A DNA stretch of 64,000 nt from Oscillospiraceae bacterium (GCA_003512525.1 DOQG01000003.1:75131-139130), one strand, 5' to 3'; shown: positions 42,871-55,592, counted from the stretch's first letter. A program made the numbers and translations. The notes: generated by a model from the sequence alone, not told the origin.

Positions 42871-43887
42871 TTACTTGTTATCCCGTCTTAATTGTCCGCA
42901 GGCGGCGCTTATATCCGCACCGAGCGTCCTTCTGACAGTAGCGTTAAGTCCGCCGTCGATCAGCATCTGTCTGAACTTTTCTACAGAAGCACTGCGTCTG
43001 AATACGCCTTCTTTGATTTCGTTTACCGGAATAAGATTGACATGACAGTTCTGCCCCTTAAGCAGCTTAAGAAGCTCATCTGCCGACTTGCGTGTGTCAT
43101 TCACGCCGTCTATCAATGCAAACTCATAACTTATCCTGCGTCCTGTAGTATTGAAGTAATACTTGCACGCTTTCATAAGTTCTTCTATTGAAAATCTGTT
43201 GTTTACGGGCATAACCGAGCTTCTCAGCTCGTTTGTCGGTGCATGGAGAGAAACGGAAAGCGTAATGCCGAGCTTCATATCCGCAAGCTCATATATCCTG
43301 TCTACAAGCCCGCAGGTCGACACAGAAACATGACGAAGACTCATATCATCCTTTGCCGATAAAAGCTTCAGAAACTTTACAACGTTGTCAAAGTTGTCAA
43401 GCGGCTCACCTATTCCCATAAGCACCACATGATTTATCTTGCGTCCGCTGTCCTTTTCACTTTCGTAGATCTGCAAAAGCATCTCGCTCGGAAGCAGGTT
43501 TCGTACAAATCCCGCCTTTGTAGACGCACAGAACTTACAGCCCATTTTACAGCCGACCTGAGTTGAAATACATATGCTGTTTCCGTGCTTATATTCCATA
43601 AGCACGGTTTCAACTTTTTCTCCGTCAGACAAACCATAAAGATATTTTACCGTATTATCTATGTTAGATACAAGTCTTTTTTGAATTTTTAGTGAGTTTA
43701 TCCAAAAAATATTGTTGAGCTTTTCTCTGAGTTGTGCAGATAGATTGGTCATTTTGCTAAAATCTTCTACTTTAGCGTTATGTAGCCAGTCATATATCTG
43801 TTTAGCTCTGAATTTCTTTTCGCCTATATCGAGTATTTTTTCTTCCAGTTCTTCTTGTGAGAGCGAAAGAATATCGATTTTTTCCAT
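42871..43887 (-). CDS. rlmN: 23S rRNA (adenine-2503-C2)-methyltransferase
   Basis: 338 residues. This radical-SAM enzyme methylates A2503 of 23S rRNA and A37 of some tRNAs. The cluster motif is GCKMGCKFCAST, and the methyl-carrier Cys lies near the C-terminus (LGADISAACGQL). Further motifs are GIGEPLDNFDNVV and SLHAPTNELRS. It follows rsmB by 10 bases. Confidence 0.96.
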   Translation of the reverse strand: MEKIDILSLSQEELEEKILDIGEKKFRAKQIYDWLHNAKVEDFSKMTNLSAQLREKLNNIFWINSLKIQKRLVSNIDNTVKYLYGLSDGEKVETVLMEYKHGNSICISTQVGCKMGCKFCASTKAGFVRNLLPSEMLLQIYESEKDSGRKINHVVLMGIGEPLDNFDNVVKFLKLLSAKDDMSLRHVSVSTCGLVDRIYELADMKLGITLSVSLHAPTNELRSSVMPVNNRFSIEELMKACKYYFNTTGRRISYEFALIDGVNDTRKSADELLKLLKGQNCHVNLIPVNEIKEGVFRRSASVEKFRQMLIDGGLNATVRRTLGADISAACGQLRRDNK

Positions 43888-43897
43888 ATGATGTATG

Positions 43898-45217
43898 TCA
43901 CTTCACCTTTCTGAGAGTTGCCGTGAAGAAGCCGTCACCGTTTATATCGCATGGTAGCATCGTTCTTTTATAGCTTTCTTCAAGACCTTTTACGCCAAGA
44001 GGAATTACAACCGGGACAAAGTCACAGTGTTCCGCCAAAAATTCATCGACAATGTCGTCATTCTCCGCTTTACTTACGGTGCAGGTCGAATATATCAACG
44101 TTCCGCCCGGCTTTACATATTCTGCGGCATTATTTATTATTTTTCTCTGAGTATCCGGAAGCGTTTCAAGTAATTTCATAGGCTTATACTTTATCTCGGG
44201 TTTCCTTCTGATCACTCCAAGCCCGGAGCACGGCACATCACAAATGACCTTGTCCGCTTTCGGTATGTCGGGATTAAATTTAGTAGCATCATTTTCAGCG
44301 GCTGTGATTATGGTAAGTCCGAGCCTCTTTGCGGTATTGGCAATAACCGAAACCTTGCCGTCATACAGATCATAGCTGTAAATCCTGCCCCTGTCGTTCA
44401 TCATTTCTGCACATGTAAATGTTTTTCCGCCGGGTGCACTGCAAAGATCCACTACTGTTTCGTTAAATACCGGAGCGGCTATTTTACAGCATATCTGTGA
44501 AGAAATATCCTGTATATGGAGCATTCCCTTTTTATGTGCAACGCTCTGCTCTATCCCCTTAGTGGCGGAAAGCTCGATACAATTTTCTATAAGCATATTC
44601 TTTACTGCCGTTATGCCGTCTTTTGCAAGCTCCGATATCACATCGTCAACAGAATATCTGACCGTATTAACTCTGGCGTACATCGGAGGTCTGCCGAAGC
44701 CTGAATGTATCATCTGCATCGCCCTTTGCTCGCCAAGCTCGTTTTTCCACTTTTTTATAAGCCATTTGGGACAGGAATATTCTATAGACAGCTTAGCCTC
44801 GTCTTTGAGATTGCCGTAATCTATCTGCTTTTCATTGCGCAGAAAGCTACGCAGTATTGCGTTTACATAGCCTTTTGCGCGTGTGCATCTGCAATATTCA
44901 CATAATTCAACCGACTCGTTTACAGCCGCACTGTCCGGGACAGAATTCATAAACAACAGCTGATAAAACCCCATACGGAGTATTTCGACTACCGCTGTTT
45001 TGATTTTATCAAATTCTATGCCCGAGTAGTAGCGTATAAGATAGTCGAGCGTCATTCTGCGTTCCAGCACTCCATAAAACAGCGCCGCAGAAAACGCCTT
45101 ATCACGCTTATCAACATCACTTGATGTAAATGCGTGATCAAGTATTATATTCGAGTATGCACCCTGCGTATCCATACGGATAAGCAGGTCGAGTGTTATC
45201 TGTCTGGCAGTTTTCAT
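43898..45217 (-). CDS. rsmB: 16S rRNA (cytosine-967-C5)-methyltransferase
   Basis: 439 residues. It has an N-terminal NusB-like RNA-binding domain (1-140) and a C-terminal SAM methyltransferase domain with DLCSAPGGKTFTCAEMM, the two catalytic Cys motifs (CDVPCSGLGVIRRKPEIKY and YSTCTVSKAEND). RBS GGAGAG precedes the ATG. It is part of the def-fmt-rsmB-rlmN translation cluster. Confidence 0.96.
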   Translation of the reverse strand: MKTARQITLDLLIRMDTQGAYSNIILDHAFTSSDVDKRDKAFSAALFYGVLERRMTLDYLIRYYSGIEFDKIKTAVVEILRMGFYQLLFMNSVPDSAAVNESVELCEYCRCTRAKGYVNAILRSFLRNEKQIDYGNLKDEAKLSIEYSCPKWLIKKWKNELGEQRAMQMIHSGFGRPPMYARVNTVRYSVDDVISELAKDGITAVKNMLIENCIELSATKGIEQSVAHKKGMLHIQDISSQICCKIAAPVFNETVVDLCSAPGGKTFTCAEMMNDRGRIYSYDLYDGKVSVIANTAKRLGLTIITAAENDATKFNPDIPKADKVICDVPCSGLGVIRRKPEIKYKPMKLLETLPDTQRKIINNAAEYVKPGGTLIYSTCTVSKAENDDIVDEFLAEHCDFVPVVIPLGVKGLEESYKRTMLPCDINGDGFFTATLRKVK

Positions 45218-45230
45218 TCATCTCTCCAAA

Positions 45231-45905
45231 TCAATCTCTTCTTGAACTTGCTATAAGTCTTAACAGCTGTAACAGTGCTACAGCAAGTGACGCTACATAG
45301 GTCATAGCAGCAGCTGTAAGCGTTTTCTTTGCGCCTTTGTACTCTTCAGCGAACAGTATGCCCTGATCCTTGATAGTAGCAAGCGCTCTTCTGCTTGCGT
45401 TGAACTCAACAGGAAGCGTTATAAGCTGGAACAGCACTATTGCGGCAAAAAGTCCGATGCCTACGCCTCTGAGCAGTGAGATATTGAAAACTATACCGAG
45501 TATGAAAAACAGTATCCACGCCGATGACCCGAACTGAGCCACAGGCAGTATCGCCATTCGTATCTTTATAGGCGTATAATTCTTGGCGTACTGGATCGCA
45601 TGACCGACCTCATGAGCCGCAACACCTATAGCGCCTACAGAAATGCTGTCGTAAACCGGCGCAGAAAGTGCTACTGTATTTGTCCTCGGGTCGTAATGGT
45701 CGGTAAGCTCACCCGATACTCTTGTAACCTGTACATTATAAAGTCCGTTGCTGTCAAGGATCTGTCGTGCTATCGTTGCCGCCGACACTCCTCTTGAGCT
45801 CGGCATTCTGTTGTATTTTCTGAATGTGCTTTTAACATTGACCGAGGTAAATATAGAAAAGATAAAGGCTGCTATCAGCAGTAAATAAAGTAAAAATTCC
45901 GGCAT
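45231..45905 (-). CDS. Membrane zinc metallopeptidase (YugP family)
   Basis: 224 residues. An N-terminal helix (about 3-22), the metal motif HEVGHAIQY (about 108), then two to three C-terminal helices, with FNASRRAL and the Ala-rich C-terminus characteristic of YugP. Its protease substrates are unknown. It sits between fmt and rsmB, an insertion relative to the Bacillus gene order but common in Clostridia. RBS GGAAAGGAG. Confidence 0.92.
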   Translation of the reverse strand: MPEFLLYLLLIAAFIFSIFTSVNVKSTFRKYNRMPSSRGVSAATIARQILDSNGLYNVQVTRVSGELTDHYDPRTNTVALSAPVYDSISVGAIGVAAHEVGHAIQYAKNYTPIKIRMAILPVAQFGSSAWILFFILGIVFNISLLRGVGIGLFAAIVLFQLITLPVEFNASRRALATIKDQGILFAEEYKGAKKTLTAAAMTYVASLAVALLQLLRLIASSRRD

Positions 45906-45932
45906 ATCCGTTCTCCTTTCCGCTTGACGCTA

Positions 45933-46868
45933 TCAGTTCAATACAGTGTCACGCTGCAGCTTGTTGCCGTTCAGAAAGCTTGCGGTATTCATACGCTTTC
46001 CGCCCTCTCCCTGAACATCGGTAAATCTTATACATTTCTTATCGCCGCATACTACAGTGAGGTCATTTTCGTTCACTACAGTTCCGCACGGCTTGTCCGA
46101 TGTTATATCGGTCAGTACCGCAAAATACACCTTAAGCCTTTTCTCTCCTATAAAAGTATACGCACAAGGTGACGGCGACATACCTCTTATAAAATTATAT
46201 ACATCAATTGCATTTTTCGAGAAGTCTATCCTGCACATTTCCTTTGAAATCATACCTGCATAGCAAGAAAGACTGTCGTCCTGAGGTACAGGCTTTATCG
46301 TACCCTCCTCGCAGGCCTTCAGTGTTTGCACGATAAGCTCTCCGCCTGTAGCCGCAAGGCTGTCGTGAAGCTCTCCACCGGTCATATCCGGAGCGATCTC
46401 AACCGTTCTGCTCATAAGCATATCACCTGTATCAAGCCCTTTTGCCATAAGCATTGTTGTGACACCGCTTTTAGTTTCACCGTCTATGATGCACTTCTGG
46501 ATAGGTGCGGCACCTCTGTACTTCGGCAAAAGCGAGGCGTGTATGTTTATGCACTTATACTTAGGAAGTTCAAGAATGCTTTCCGGAAGAAGCTGACCGT
46601 AAGCCGCAACCACAATACAATCCGGGGCAAGCTCTTTCAGCAGTTCGAGCGACTTTTCCGCATCCTCTCCCTTTCTGAGCGAAAGCGGCTGATATACGGG
46701 GATACCGTACTTTTCGGCGCACTCCTTTACGGGAGGTGCCTGCATCTTCTTTCCTCTGTTCTTAGGCTTGTCGGGCTGAGTGAAAACAGCCATGACATTA
46801 TGATGCTTGTGTAACTCCTCCAGTGCCGATACGGCAAAATCCGGAGTACCCATAAATACTATGTTCAA
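45933..46868 (-). CDS. fmt: Methionyl-tRNA formyltransferase
   Basis: 311 residues from a TTG at 46868 (AGGGGGA upstream). It formylates initiator Met-tRNA. Motifs: MGTPDFAVSALEEL, INIHASLLPKYRGAAPIQKCIIDGETKSGVTTM and LDTGDML. The C-terminal OB-fold binds tRNA. It is placed 12 bases after def, which removes the formyl group later. Confidence 0.96.
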   Translation of the reverse strand: MNIVFMGTPDFAVSALEELHKHHNVMAVFTQPDKPKNRGKKMQAPPVKECAEKYGIPVYQPLSLRKGEDAEKSLELLKELAPDCIVVAAYGQLLPESILELPKYKCINIHASLLPKYRGAAPIQKCIIDGETKSGVTTMLMAKGLDTGDMLMSRTVEIAPDMTGGELHDSLAATGGELIVQTLKACEEGTIKPVPQDDSLSCYAGMISKEMCRIDFSKNAIDVYNFIRGMSPSPCAYTFIGEKRLKVYFAVLTDITSDKPCGTVVNENDLTVVCGDKKCIRFTDVQGEGGKRMNTASFLNGNKLQRDTVLN

Positions 46869-46880
46869 ATGATTTCCCCC

Positions 46881-47363
46881 TTACTTTTTACGTTCCTCAA
46901 GCTGTTCGGAAGTCAGCAGTTCATCTGCCTTATCGGTAAACAGAATACCGCTCAGATGGTCGATTTCGTGACACAGAGCTATCGCTAAAAGCTCTGTACC
47001 CTCTATATCAAATTCTTTGCCGTATCTGTCCTGTGCCTTTACCTTTACCTTTGCGGGTCTGTCAACATATCCCCACATACCCGGCACTGAAAGACAGCCC
47101 TCAAGCTCGTGCTGTTTGCCTTTCATAGATGTGATAACAGGGTTTATAAGCTCGATTTTTCCGTGTTCGTCGCCTACATCTATGACCACAACTCTCCTCA
47201 GTACGCTTATCTGTGGTGCGGCAAGACCTACGCCGCTTGCCTCCTGCATGGTTTCATACATATCATCAAGCATCGTCCAAAGCTTATCATCGAAGACAGT
47301 AACGTCCTTGCATCTTTTTCTGAGCGACTCATCGCCGTCCTTAGCTATTATTCTCTTTGCCAT
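46881..47363 (-). CDS. def: Peptide deformylase
   Basis: 160 residues. The three family motifs are present: [17 protein letters not shown] and CHEIDHLSG, which supply the metal ligands (Cys and two His) and the catalytic Glu. It removes formyl groups from new proteins. RBS AAAGGA precedes the ATG. Confidence 0.97.
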   Translation of the reverse strand: MAKRIIAKDGDESLRKRCKDVTVFDDKLWTMLDDMYETMQEASGVGLAAPQISVLRRVVVIDVGDEHGKIELINPVITSMKGKQHELEGCLSVPGMWGYVDRPAKVKVKAQDRYGKEFDIEGTELLAIALCHEIDHLSGILFTDKADELLTSEQLEERKK

Positions 47364-47384
47364 TTCAAAAATCCTTTCTGTTGT

Positions 47385-49859
47385 TTATATGATCTCGCCG
47401 TTCATATCGGCGAAGAAGCTTACTTTATCAAGAGCCGGCGACTTATATGCATCAAGCAGAGTCGCCTGCATTACCGACCTGAACTCCTTATTGTTCTTGC
47501 ATTTAATAATGATCCTGTAGCGGAACTTACCGTTTACTTTTGCAACGGAGCAGGCGGACGGACCGAGCACTCTTATCGGGATACCGTGACCCTCAAGATT
47601 TTGCATAAACAATTTTACAAAGCTGTCTGCGCCTTTTTTGCATATATGCTCTTCCGTTGCCGAAAGTCCTATCTCACATATATCGCAATACGGCGGGAAA
47701 AGAAGCGCTTTTCTTATCTCGCATTCCTGCCTGAAAAACTCATCGTAATTCTGGTCCGCCGCAAGATTGAGAACATAATGCTCCGGGGAGAATGTCTGCA
47801 AATATGCCCTTCCCTTTTTTGAACCTCTGCCGCATCTTCCGACCACCTGTGTTATAAGCGAAAATGTCTTTTCATAGCCGAGGTAATCCCCTGCATACAG
47901 CGATTTATCTATCATCAGAACACCGACAAGAGTCACATTCTCAAAGTCCAGTCCTTTAGCTATCATCTGAGTGCCGACCATAATGTCATATTCGCCGTTT
48001 TTGAACTTATCAAAATTCTTCTCATAGGAGAACTTGCTCATTGTTGTATCCGCGTCCATTCTGAGGACTCTTGCGGACGGAAACAAGGTTGAAATTTCAT
48101 CTTCTATACGCTGTGTGCCTGTTCCCGAGCTGTAGATAAACTTTGAGCCGCAGGACTTGCACCTGCCGGTGAACTCTTCGGTATAGCCACAGTAGTGGCA
48201 TATCATACAGTTGTTGACTTTGTGATAGGTAAGCGGAATATTGCAATTCGGGCACTTGTATACTTCACCGCATTTGATGCAGTTCATATAAGTGTTGTAA
48301 CCTCTGCGGTTAAGCAGAAGTATTGTCTGCTCGCCCCTTTGGAGATTGTTTCTTATCTCGTCTGCAAGCGCCCTGCTGAAATTGGAACGGTTGCCCGTTT
48401 CGACCTCCACTTTCATATCCACAAGGTACACATCGGGGAGAACAGGCTGGCTGTAGCGCTTTTTCATCTCAAACAGCTTGTATCTGCCTATCGAAGCAAA
48501 GTATGCACTTTCAAGGCTGGGAGTTGCCGACGCTAATAGGAGCGTTGCGTTATGATAAAAGCACCTCTGCTTTGCTATGCTCCTTGCCTGATAGCGCGGG
48601 GATTTTTCGGACTTGTAGCTGTGCTCGCCTTCCTCATCGATAACGATTATACCGATGTTGTCGAGCGGTGCAAATACTGCACTTCTTGTACCTATAACTA
48701 TCTTTGCCTCTCCCTTTTCGATGCGCTTGTACTCATCGGTTCGCTGACCGAGAGACAGGTTGCTGTGGATAACCGCAACATTGCTTCCGAACAGGTCGGT
48801 GAAGTTCCGCACCATCTGCGGGGTGAGCGATATTTCGGGGACGAGCATAAGCGCTGTCCTTCCCTGTTTTACCACCTTGTCGATGAGCTTTAAGAAGACG
48901 GTGGTCTTGCCGCTTCCGGTAACGCCTTTCAGCAATGCGCACTGTGGTTTGCCGCTGTCCATAAGTTGGTTCATACCATGGTATACTGCGGACTGTTCGT
49001 CCGACAGTGTTATATCGTCAATGCTCTTTACAGCCTTTGCTTCGGCTGTAAGCGAACGGGAAACTTCATTATCAAAGCATTCAACTATGCCGTTTTTTTC
49101 CATATTGTTTATAACGGCATTTGTTACAACGCAATTATAGCATACTTCTTTCACAGAAGCGGATACCGCTTCTTCCAGAAAATCGGCAACCTTTTTCTGC
49201 TTTGCGGTAAGGGGTTTTCCGCCATTGTCAGCATATTCACCGCTTTGGAAGCTTTCAGTCAGCCTGACGTTCTTCTCGGTTTCACTGCCTACTCTCTGCT
49301 TTATGATGTCAAGAGAAGCCAGCACCGACTTTTCACAAAGCTGCTTTACGAGCTTCTTCTGCTGTTCGTCAAAGCCGTAATCTATCATATCATTCAGCTC
49401 TCGGTCGCTTTTACAGCCGAGGAGCATTGCGGATACCGCCTGCTCGGCAGGCTCAAGAGAAAAGCTGTCGGGAGCTTTTCTGAAATCGTCACTGAGGGTA
49501 TATCTCTGTGATATGTTCAGCGCCATACCTCCGGGGAGGATAGTTTTTACAGCGTCAAAATAGGTGCAGAATGTGTTATCCTTAAGCCAGCGCATCAAAT
49601 GTATAGCTTCGTCACCGAGTATCACTCCGTCATTTATAACACAGTATACCTCTTTAAGTCTGCTGTAATCTGCGCTTTGCTTAAAGCCTGTAACTAATCC
49701 GACACGCTTTTTGCCGCCTTTGCCGAACGGAACTATTACGCGCTGACCGATTTTGACTGTTGCTCCCTGCGGCAGATAATAATCAAACTCGTTATCAAAG
49801 CTATACAGCGCCTTGTCGACAACTACCGATACAATAGCTTTATCAAGGCTGTCACTCAT
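47385..49859 (-). CDS. priA: Primosomal replication restart helicase PriA
   Basis: 824 residues. The N-terminal DNA-binding domain (1-110), Walker A GVTGSGKTT, DEEH-type box as IDEEGEHSY, the zinc-binding insertion (CIKCGEVYKCPNCNIPL to CKSCGS) and helicase motifs TQMIAKGLDF and QVVGRCGRG are all visible. It restarts stalled forks. The ATG at 49859 shares a base with the gmk stop. Confidence 0.96.
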   Translation of the reverse strand: MSDSLDKAIVSVVVDKALYSFDNEFDYYLPQGATVKIGQRVIVPFGKGGKKRVGLVTGFKQSADYSRLKEVYCVINDGVILGDEAIHLMRWLKDNTFCTYFDAVKTILPGGMALNISQRYTLSDDFRKAPDSFSLEPAEQAVSAMLLGCKSDRELNDMIDYGFDEQQKKLVKQLCEKSVLASLDIIKQRVGSETEKNVRLTESFQSGEYADNGGKPLTAKQKKVADFLEEAVSASVKEVCYNCVVTNAVINNMEKNGIVECFDNEVSRSLTAEAKAVKSIDDITLSDEQSAVYHGMNQLMDSGKPQCALLKGVTGSGKTTVFLKLIDKVVKQGRTALMLVPEISLTPQMVRNFTDLFGSNVAVIHSNLSLGQRTDEYKRIEKGEAKIVIGTRSAVFAPLDNIGIIVIDEEGEHSYKSEKSPRYQARSIAKQRCFYHNATLLLASATPSLESAYFASIGRYKLFEMKKRYSQPVLPDVYLVDMKVEVETGNRSNFSRALADEIRNNLQRGEQTILLLNRRGYNTYMNCIKCGEVYKCPNCNIPLTYHKVNNCMICHYCGYTEEFTGRCKSCGSKFIYSSGTGTQRIEDEISTLFPSARVLRMDADTTMSKFSYEKNFDKFKNGEYDIMVGTQMIAKGLDFENVTLVGVLMIDKSLYAGDYLGYEKTFSLITQVVGRCGRGSKKGRAYLQTFSPEHYVLNLAADQNYDEFFRQECEIRKALLFPPYCDICEIGLSATEEHICKKGADSFVKLFMQNLEGHGIPIRVLGPSACSVAKVNGKFRYRIIIKCKNNKEFRSVMQATLLDAYKSPALDKVSFFADMNGEII

Positions 49860-50464
49860 TATGACTTCTTTATTTCTTCAAGAAGCGCAAGCGAACGCTT
49901 TGTATTCATCTTCTCTGCAAGAATAACGGTATTAACATCATCTACCGCCTTTTCAAGCTCGCCGTTTACAACGAGGTAATCGAATTTATCTGCAAATTGA
50001 AGCTCATTTCTTGCCTGAGCTATTCTTGCGGCGATCGTTTCTTCGGTTTCTGTGCCTCTTTTTCTCAGTCTTCTGTCAAGCTCGCTCATCGAGGGCGGGA
50101 GTATGAAGATAAGTACGCATTCGGGGAATATCTTTTTGATATTCATTGCTCCCTCAACTTCTATCTTGAGTATTACGTCCTTGCCCTGTTCAAGCATATC
50201 GGTCACGGCTTTTTTGGGTGTGCCGTAATAGTTGCCGCAGTACTGCGTATATTCGAGGACTTCGCCGTTTGCGATCATCTTTTCAAATGCTTCTACAGTC
50301 GTGAAATGATAGCTGACGCCGTTGATCTCACCCTCGCGCATTGCTCTTGTGGTAGCGGATACAGACTGAGTAAGATTTGCGTTCTTCTTATAAAGCTGTT
50401 CAAGTATCGTATCCTTTCCGCAACCGGACGGTGCGGAAATAACTATAGGTAATCCTTTATTCAT
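49859..50464 (-). CDS. gmk: Guanylate kinase
   Basis: 201 residues from the ATG at 50464; the P-loop is [10 protein letters not shown] (Asp where Gly or Ser is more common), followed by [21 protein letters not shown] and [16 protein letters not shown]. It phosphorylates GMP to GDP. It overlaps the end of remA by 8 bases; the longer frame from 50518 lies inside remA and is not used. Confidence 0.96.
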   Translation of the reverse strand: MNKGLPIVISAPSGCGKDTILEQLYKKNANLTQSVSATTRAMREGEINGVSYHFTTVEAFEKMIANGEVLEYTQYCGNYYGTPKKAVTDMLEQGKDVILKIEVEGAMNIKKIFPECVLIFILPPSMSELDRRLRKRGTETEETIAARIAQARNELQFADKFDYLVVNGELEKAVDDVNTVILAEKMNTKRSLALLEEIKKS

Positions 50465-50714
50465 TTTCGTTCTCTCCCTTTTTATCTGTAGTAATGTCTG
50501 TGAAATGTGATATATCAAGCGCCGACAGAACTACATGATTGCTGTCGGTTATTATGACCGTTTTGGTCTTTTTGCCACAAGTCGCATCTATAGCGGTATT
50601 GTTATCCTTTGCCGCCGATATGATACGCTTTACCGGTGCGGCATCGGCACTCACAGCAGCTATTACCCTGTCGGAATTAACAGTGTTGCCGTAGCCTATA
50701 TTTATAAGCTTCAT
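50457..50714 (-). CDS. remA: RemA-like DUF370 regulatory protein
   Basis: 85 residues. The family pattern is [30 protein letters not shown], then [23 protein letters not shown]. In B. subtilis RemA forms rings that bind DNA and activate biofilm matrix and osmoprotection genes. Here the gene keeps its usual place before gmk. A charged tail follows residue 75. RBS AAAGGAG. Confidence 0.93.
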   Translation of the reverse strand: MKLINIGYGNTVNSDRVIAAVSADAAPVKRIISAAKDNNTAIDATCGKKTKTVIITDSNHVVLSALDISHFTDITTDKKGENENE

Positions 50715-50782
50715 ACGTTCTCCTTTTCGCTTTAAATCATAGTTTGTTATTATATCACCCTTATGTGATGATTATAAGAAAA

Positions 50783-53023
<2,241 letters not shown>

Positions 53024-53027
<4 letters not shown>

Positions 53028-54055
53028 ATTATCATCATACTGTCGCCGAAGCTGAAGAAACGATATTTCTCCTGTATCGCAACATTATAAGCGTTGAGCG
53101 TCTTTTCCCTGCCTAAGAATGCGCTTACAAGCATTATAAGCGTACTTTCGGGAAGGTGGAAATTTGTTATCAGTCCGTCTATAGCCTTGAACTCATAGCC
53201 GGGGTAAATGAATATTCCCGTATCGTGCGAGCAGGCTTTTATCTCGCCGTTCGGGTCAAGCGATGCGGCAGATTCAAGTGTACGACAGCTTGTTGTGCCG
53301 ACTGAAATAACGCGTCCTCCGCGTTCTCTGCAAGCCTTTATCTTATCGGCTGTTTCCTGCGGTATCGAGTAATGCTCAACGTGCATCTTATGGTCAAGTA
53401 TGTTGTCCTCTTTTACAGGACGGAAAGTACCAAGTCCGACGTGGAGCGTTACAAATGCCGTATCAACGCCTTTTTCGCTAAGCTTTGTAAACACGTTTTC
53501 AGTAAAATGAAGACCTGCTGTCGGTGCGGCGGCAGAGCCTACCTCGTGGGAATAGATGGTGTTGTATCTGTCCTTATCTTTTAGCTTTTCTGTGATATAA
53601 GGAGGGAGAGGCATCTGGCCTATACGGTCAAGCACTTCAAAGATGTTATCACCGTCATAGGTAAACTCGGCTATCCTGTCGCCGCCCTCGGCATAATCGA
53701 CTATCTCGGCTGTAAGTATTCCCGAAAAGTCGACCTTCGTGCCGATTTTAAGTCTTTTGCCGGGTTTGACCATAACCTCCCAGCGATTATGTGATATCTG
53801 ATGCAGGAGCAGAAACTGCACAGCGGCACCCGTTTCCTGCTTTACGCCGTAAAGTCTTGCGGGAAAGACCTTGGAGTCGTTTAAAACGAGCAAGTCACCC
53901 TTTTTAAGATAGTCGCATATATTATAAAAGCGGTCATGTGTTATTTCGCCGCTTATGCGATCAATTTTCATAAGCCGTGAGCTGTCACGCGGTTCAAGCG
54001 GTGTCTGTGCGATAAGCTCCTGCGGCAAGTCATAATAAAAATCCGATCTAAGCAT
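53024..54055 (-). CDS. queA: S-adenosylmethionine:tRNA ribosyltransferase-isomerase
   Basis: 343 residues from the ATG at 54055 (GAGGAA upstream). It converts preQ1 in tRNA to epoxyqueuosine. Motifs: [51 protein letters not shown] and [15 protein letters not shown]. It heads the queA-phosphoesterase-tgt run. No preQ1 riboswitch is visible upstream. Confidence 0.96.
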
Positions 54056-54118
54056 TGTTTTTCCTCTGTTTTTGCGTTTTTCACGCACTTTTTCTTTCTG
54101 AATATTGCATACTGTTTT

Positions 54119-54147
54119 ATAATAACACATTTACGGAAAAAAATCAA
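54119..54147 (-). promoter_or_regulatory. queA promoter
   Basis: On the minus strand TTGATT (54147-54142) and TATTAT (54124-54119) are separated by 17 bases. Confidence 0.65.
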
Positions 54148-54169
54148 ATTATTTTTTACCGTTCCGCCA

Positions 54170-54198
54170 TTGACAAACAGCTTTAAATATGATAATAT
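54170..54198 (+). promoter_or_regulatory. Promoter of the lysine-riboswitch operon
   Basis: TTGACA (54170-54175) with TAATAT (54193-54198) 17 bases downstream, or GATAAT (54191-54196) at 15 bases. Confidence 0.7.
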
Positions 54199-54205
54199 AA
54201 AAAAA

Positions 54206-54441
54206 GCAGGTAGAGGTGCGATTAAAGAAGAGTACCCGTTGCGTCAATCTGCCGACAGATCGCAGCGGGAAAAGGCTTTGTCGCCGAAGAACATAAGTGT
54301 CGGAGCTTATGTATCTGGTCGTGTGTCTAATATATGCACGATTGTCATCAAGCGGTCAAGCTGTAGGTGGAGAGCTATCACACAACTTTATCACATCTGC
54401 ATACAAAGCCGCCTGTAATCAACTTACAAGCGGCTTTTTTT
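54206..54441 (+). promoter_or_regulatory. Lysine riboswitch (L-box) with terminator
   Basis: Conserved L-box segments appear in order: GTAGAGGTGCG (54210-54220), AGAGTACCCG, GGGAAAAGGC with GTCGCCGAAG, CTGG, and GGTGGAGAGCTATC (54366-54379). The terminator stem AAAGCCGCCTGTAA (54405-54418) and TTACAAGCGGCTTT (54424-54437) with a T-run follows. Lysine should promote termination before asd-dapA-dapB. Confidence 0.92.
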
Positions 54442-54483
54442 AAAGAAATATGCTATAAGCAAAAAAGAAGGATGGAAACTAAA

Positions 54484-55563
54484 ATGAAAAACTACAATGT
54501 AGGTATTATCGGCGCTACGGGTATGGTAGGACAGCGTTTTGCCGTTCTGCTCGAAAATCATCCCTGGTTCAACGTAAAGGTGCTTGCCGCATCTCCCCGT
54601 TCGGCAGGAAAGACTTATAAAGAGGCTGTCGGCTCAAGATGGCTCATCGAAAAGCCCATGCCTAAAGCTATGGAAGATATCGTTATAATGGATGCTACTG
54701 CCGATATCGAAAAGATCGCATCACAGGTCGACTTCGTATTCTGCGCAGTAGATATGAAAAAGGACGAGATAAAGGCTCTTGAAGAGGCTTACGCTAAGCA
54801 CGAGTGCCCTGTTATGTCAAACAACTCAGCTAACCGTTTCACAGACGATGTTCCTATGATTATCCCCGAAATCAACGACGAGCATATGGCTATCGTTGAG
54901 GCTCAGAAAAAGCGTCTTGGCACAAAGAGAGGTTTCATCTCCGTCAAGTCAAACTGCTCTATACAGAGCTATGTACCCGCACTCAACCCCTTACGCAAAT
55001 TCGGTATCACAAAGGTACTCGCTTGCACATATCAGGCAATTTCAGGCGCCGGCAAAACATTCGAAACATGGCCTGAAATGGTAGATAACCTTATCCCCTA
55101 TATTGGCGGTGAGGAAGAAAAGAGTGAGCAGGAGCCTCTGAAGGTATGGGGCAAGATCGAGGGCGACAAGATCGTCAAGGCTGCCGCTCCCGCAATCACA
55201 ACACAGTGTCTCAGAGTTCCCGTATCAAACGGTCACTTTGCCGCAGTATTTGTAAGCTTTGAGAACAAGCCCTCAAAGGAAGAGATACTCAATATCTGGA
55301 AGGAATACAAGGGCGCACCGCAGGAGCTTGAGCTTCCCTCCGCTCCCAAGCAGTTCCTTCACTACTTTGAAGAAGACAATATGCCTCAGGCTAAGCTGCA
55401 CAGAAACCTTGAAGGCGGTATGGCAGTTTCGATCGGCAGATTAAGAGAAGACACACAGTACGACTACAAGTTTGTCTGCCTGTCACACAACACATTAAGA
55501 GGTGCAGCAGGCGGCGCGGTTGAAATGGCTGAGCTTTATGCCGCAAAGGGTTATTTCGACTGA
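54484..55563 (+). CDS. asd: Aspartate-semialdehyde dehydrogenase (archaeal/fungal type)
   Basis: 359 residues from the ATG at 54484 (GAAGGA upstream). It reduces aspartyl phosphate to the semialdehyde. Motifs: IIGATGMVGQRFAVLL for NADP, NNSANRF, the active Cys in VKSNCSIQSYVPAL, and SGAGKTF. The sequence belongs to the archaeal-type branch, not the usual bacterial one. It is first in the lysine operon behind the riboswitch. Confidence 0.95.
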   Translation: MKNYNVGIIGATGMVGQRFAVLLENHPWFNVKVLAASPRSAGKTYKEAVGSRWLIEKPMPKAMEDIVIMDATADIEKIASQVDFVFCAVDMKKDEIKALEEAYAKHECPVMSNNSANRFTDDVPMIIPEINDEHMAIVEAQKKRLGTKRGFISVKSNCSIQSYVPALNPLRKFGITKVLACTYQAISGAGKTFETWPEMVDNLIPYIGGEEEKSEQEPLKVWGKIEGDKIVKAAAPAITTQCLRVPVSNGHFAAVFVSFENKPSKEEILNIWKEYKGAPQELELPSAPKQFLHYFEEDNMPQAKLHRNLEGGMAVSIGRLREDTQYDYKFVCLSHNTLRGAAGGAVEMAELYAAKGYFD

Positions 55564-55592
55564 TTTTGATTCATTGAACACGGAGGTATCCG

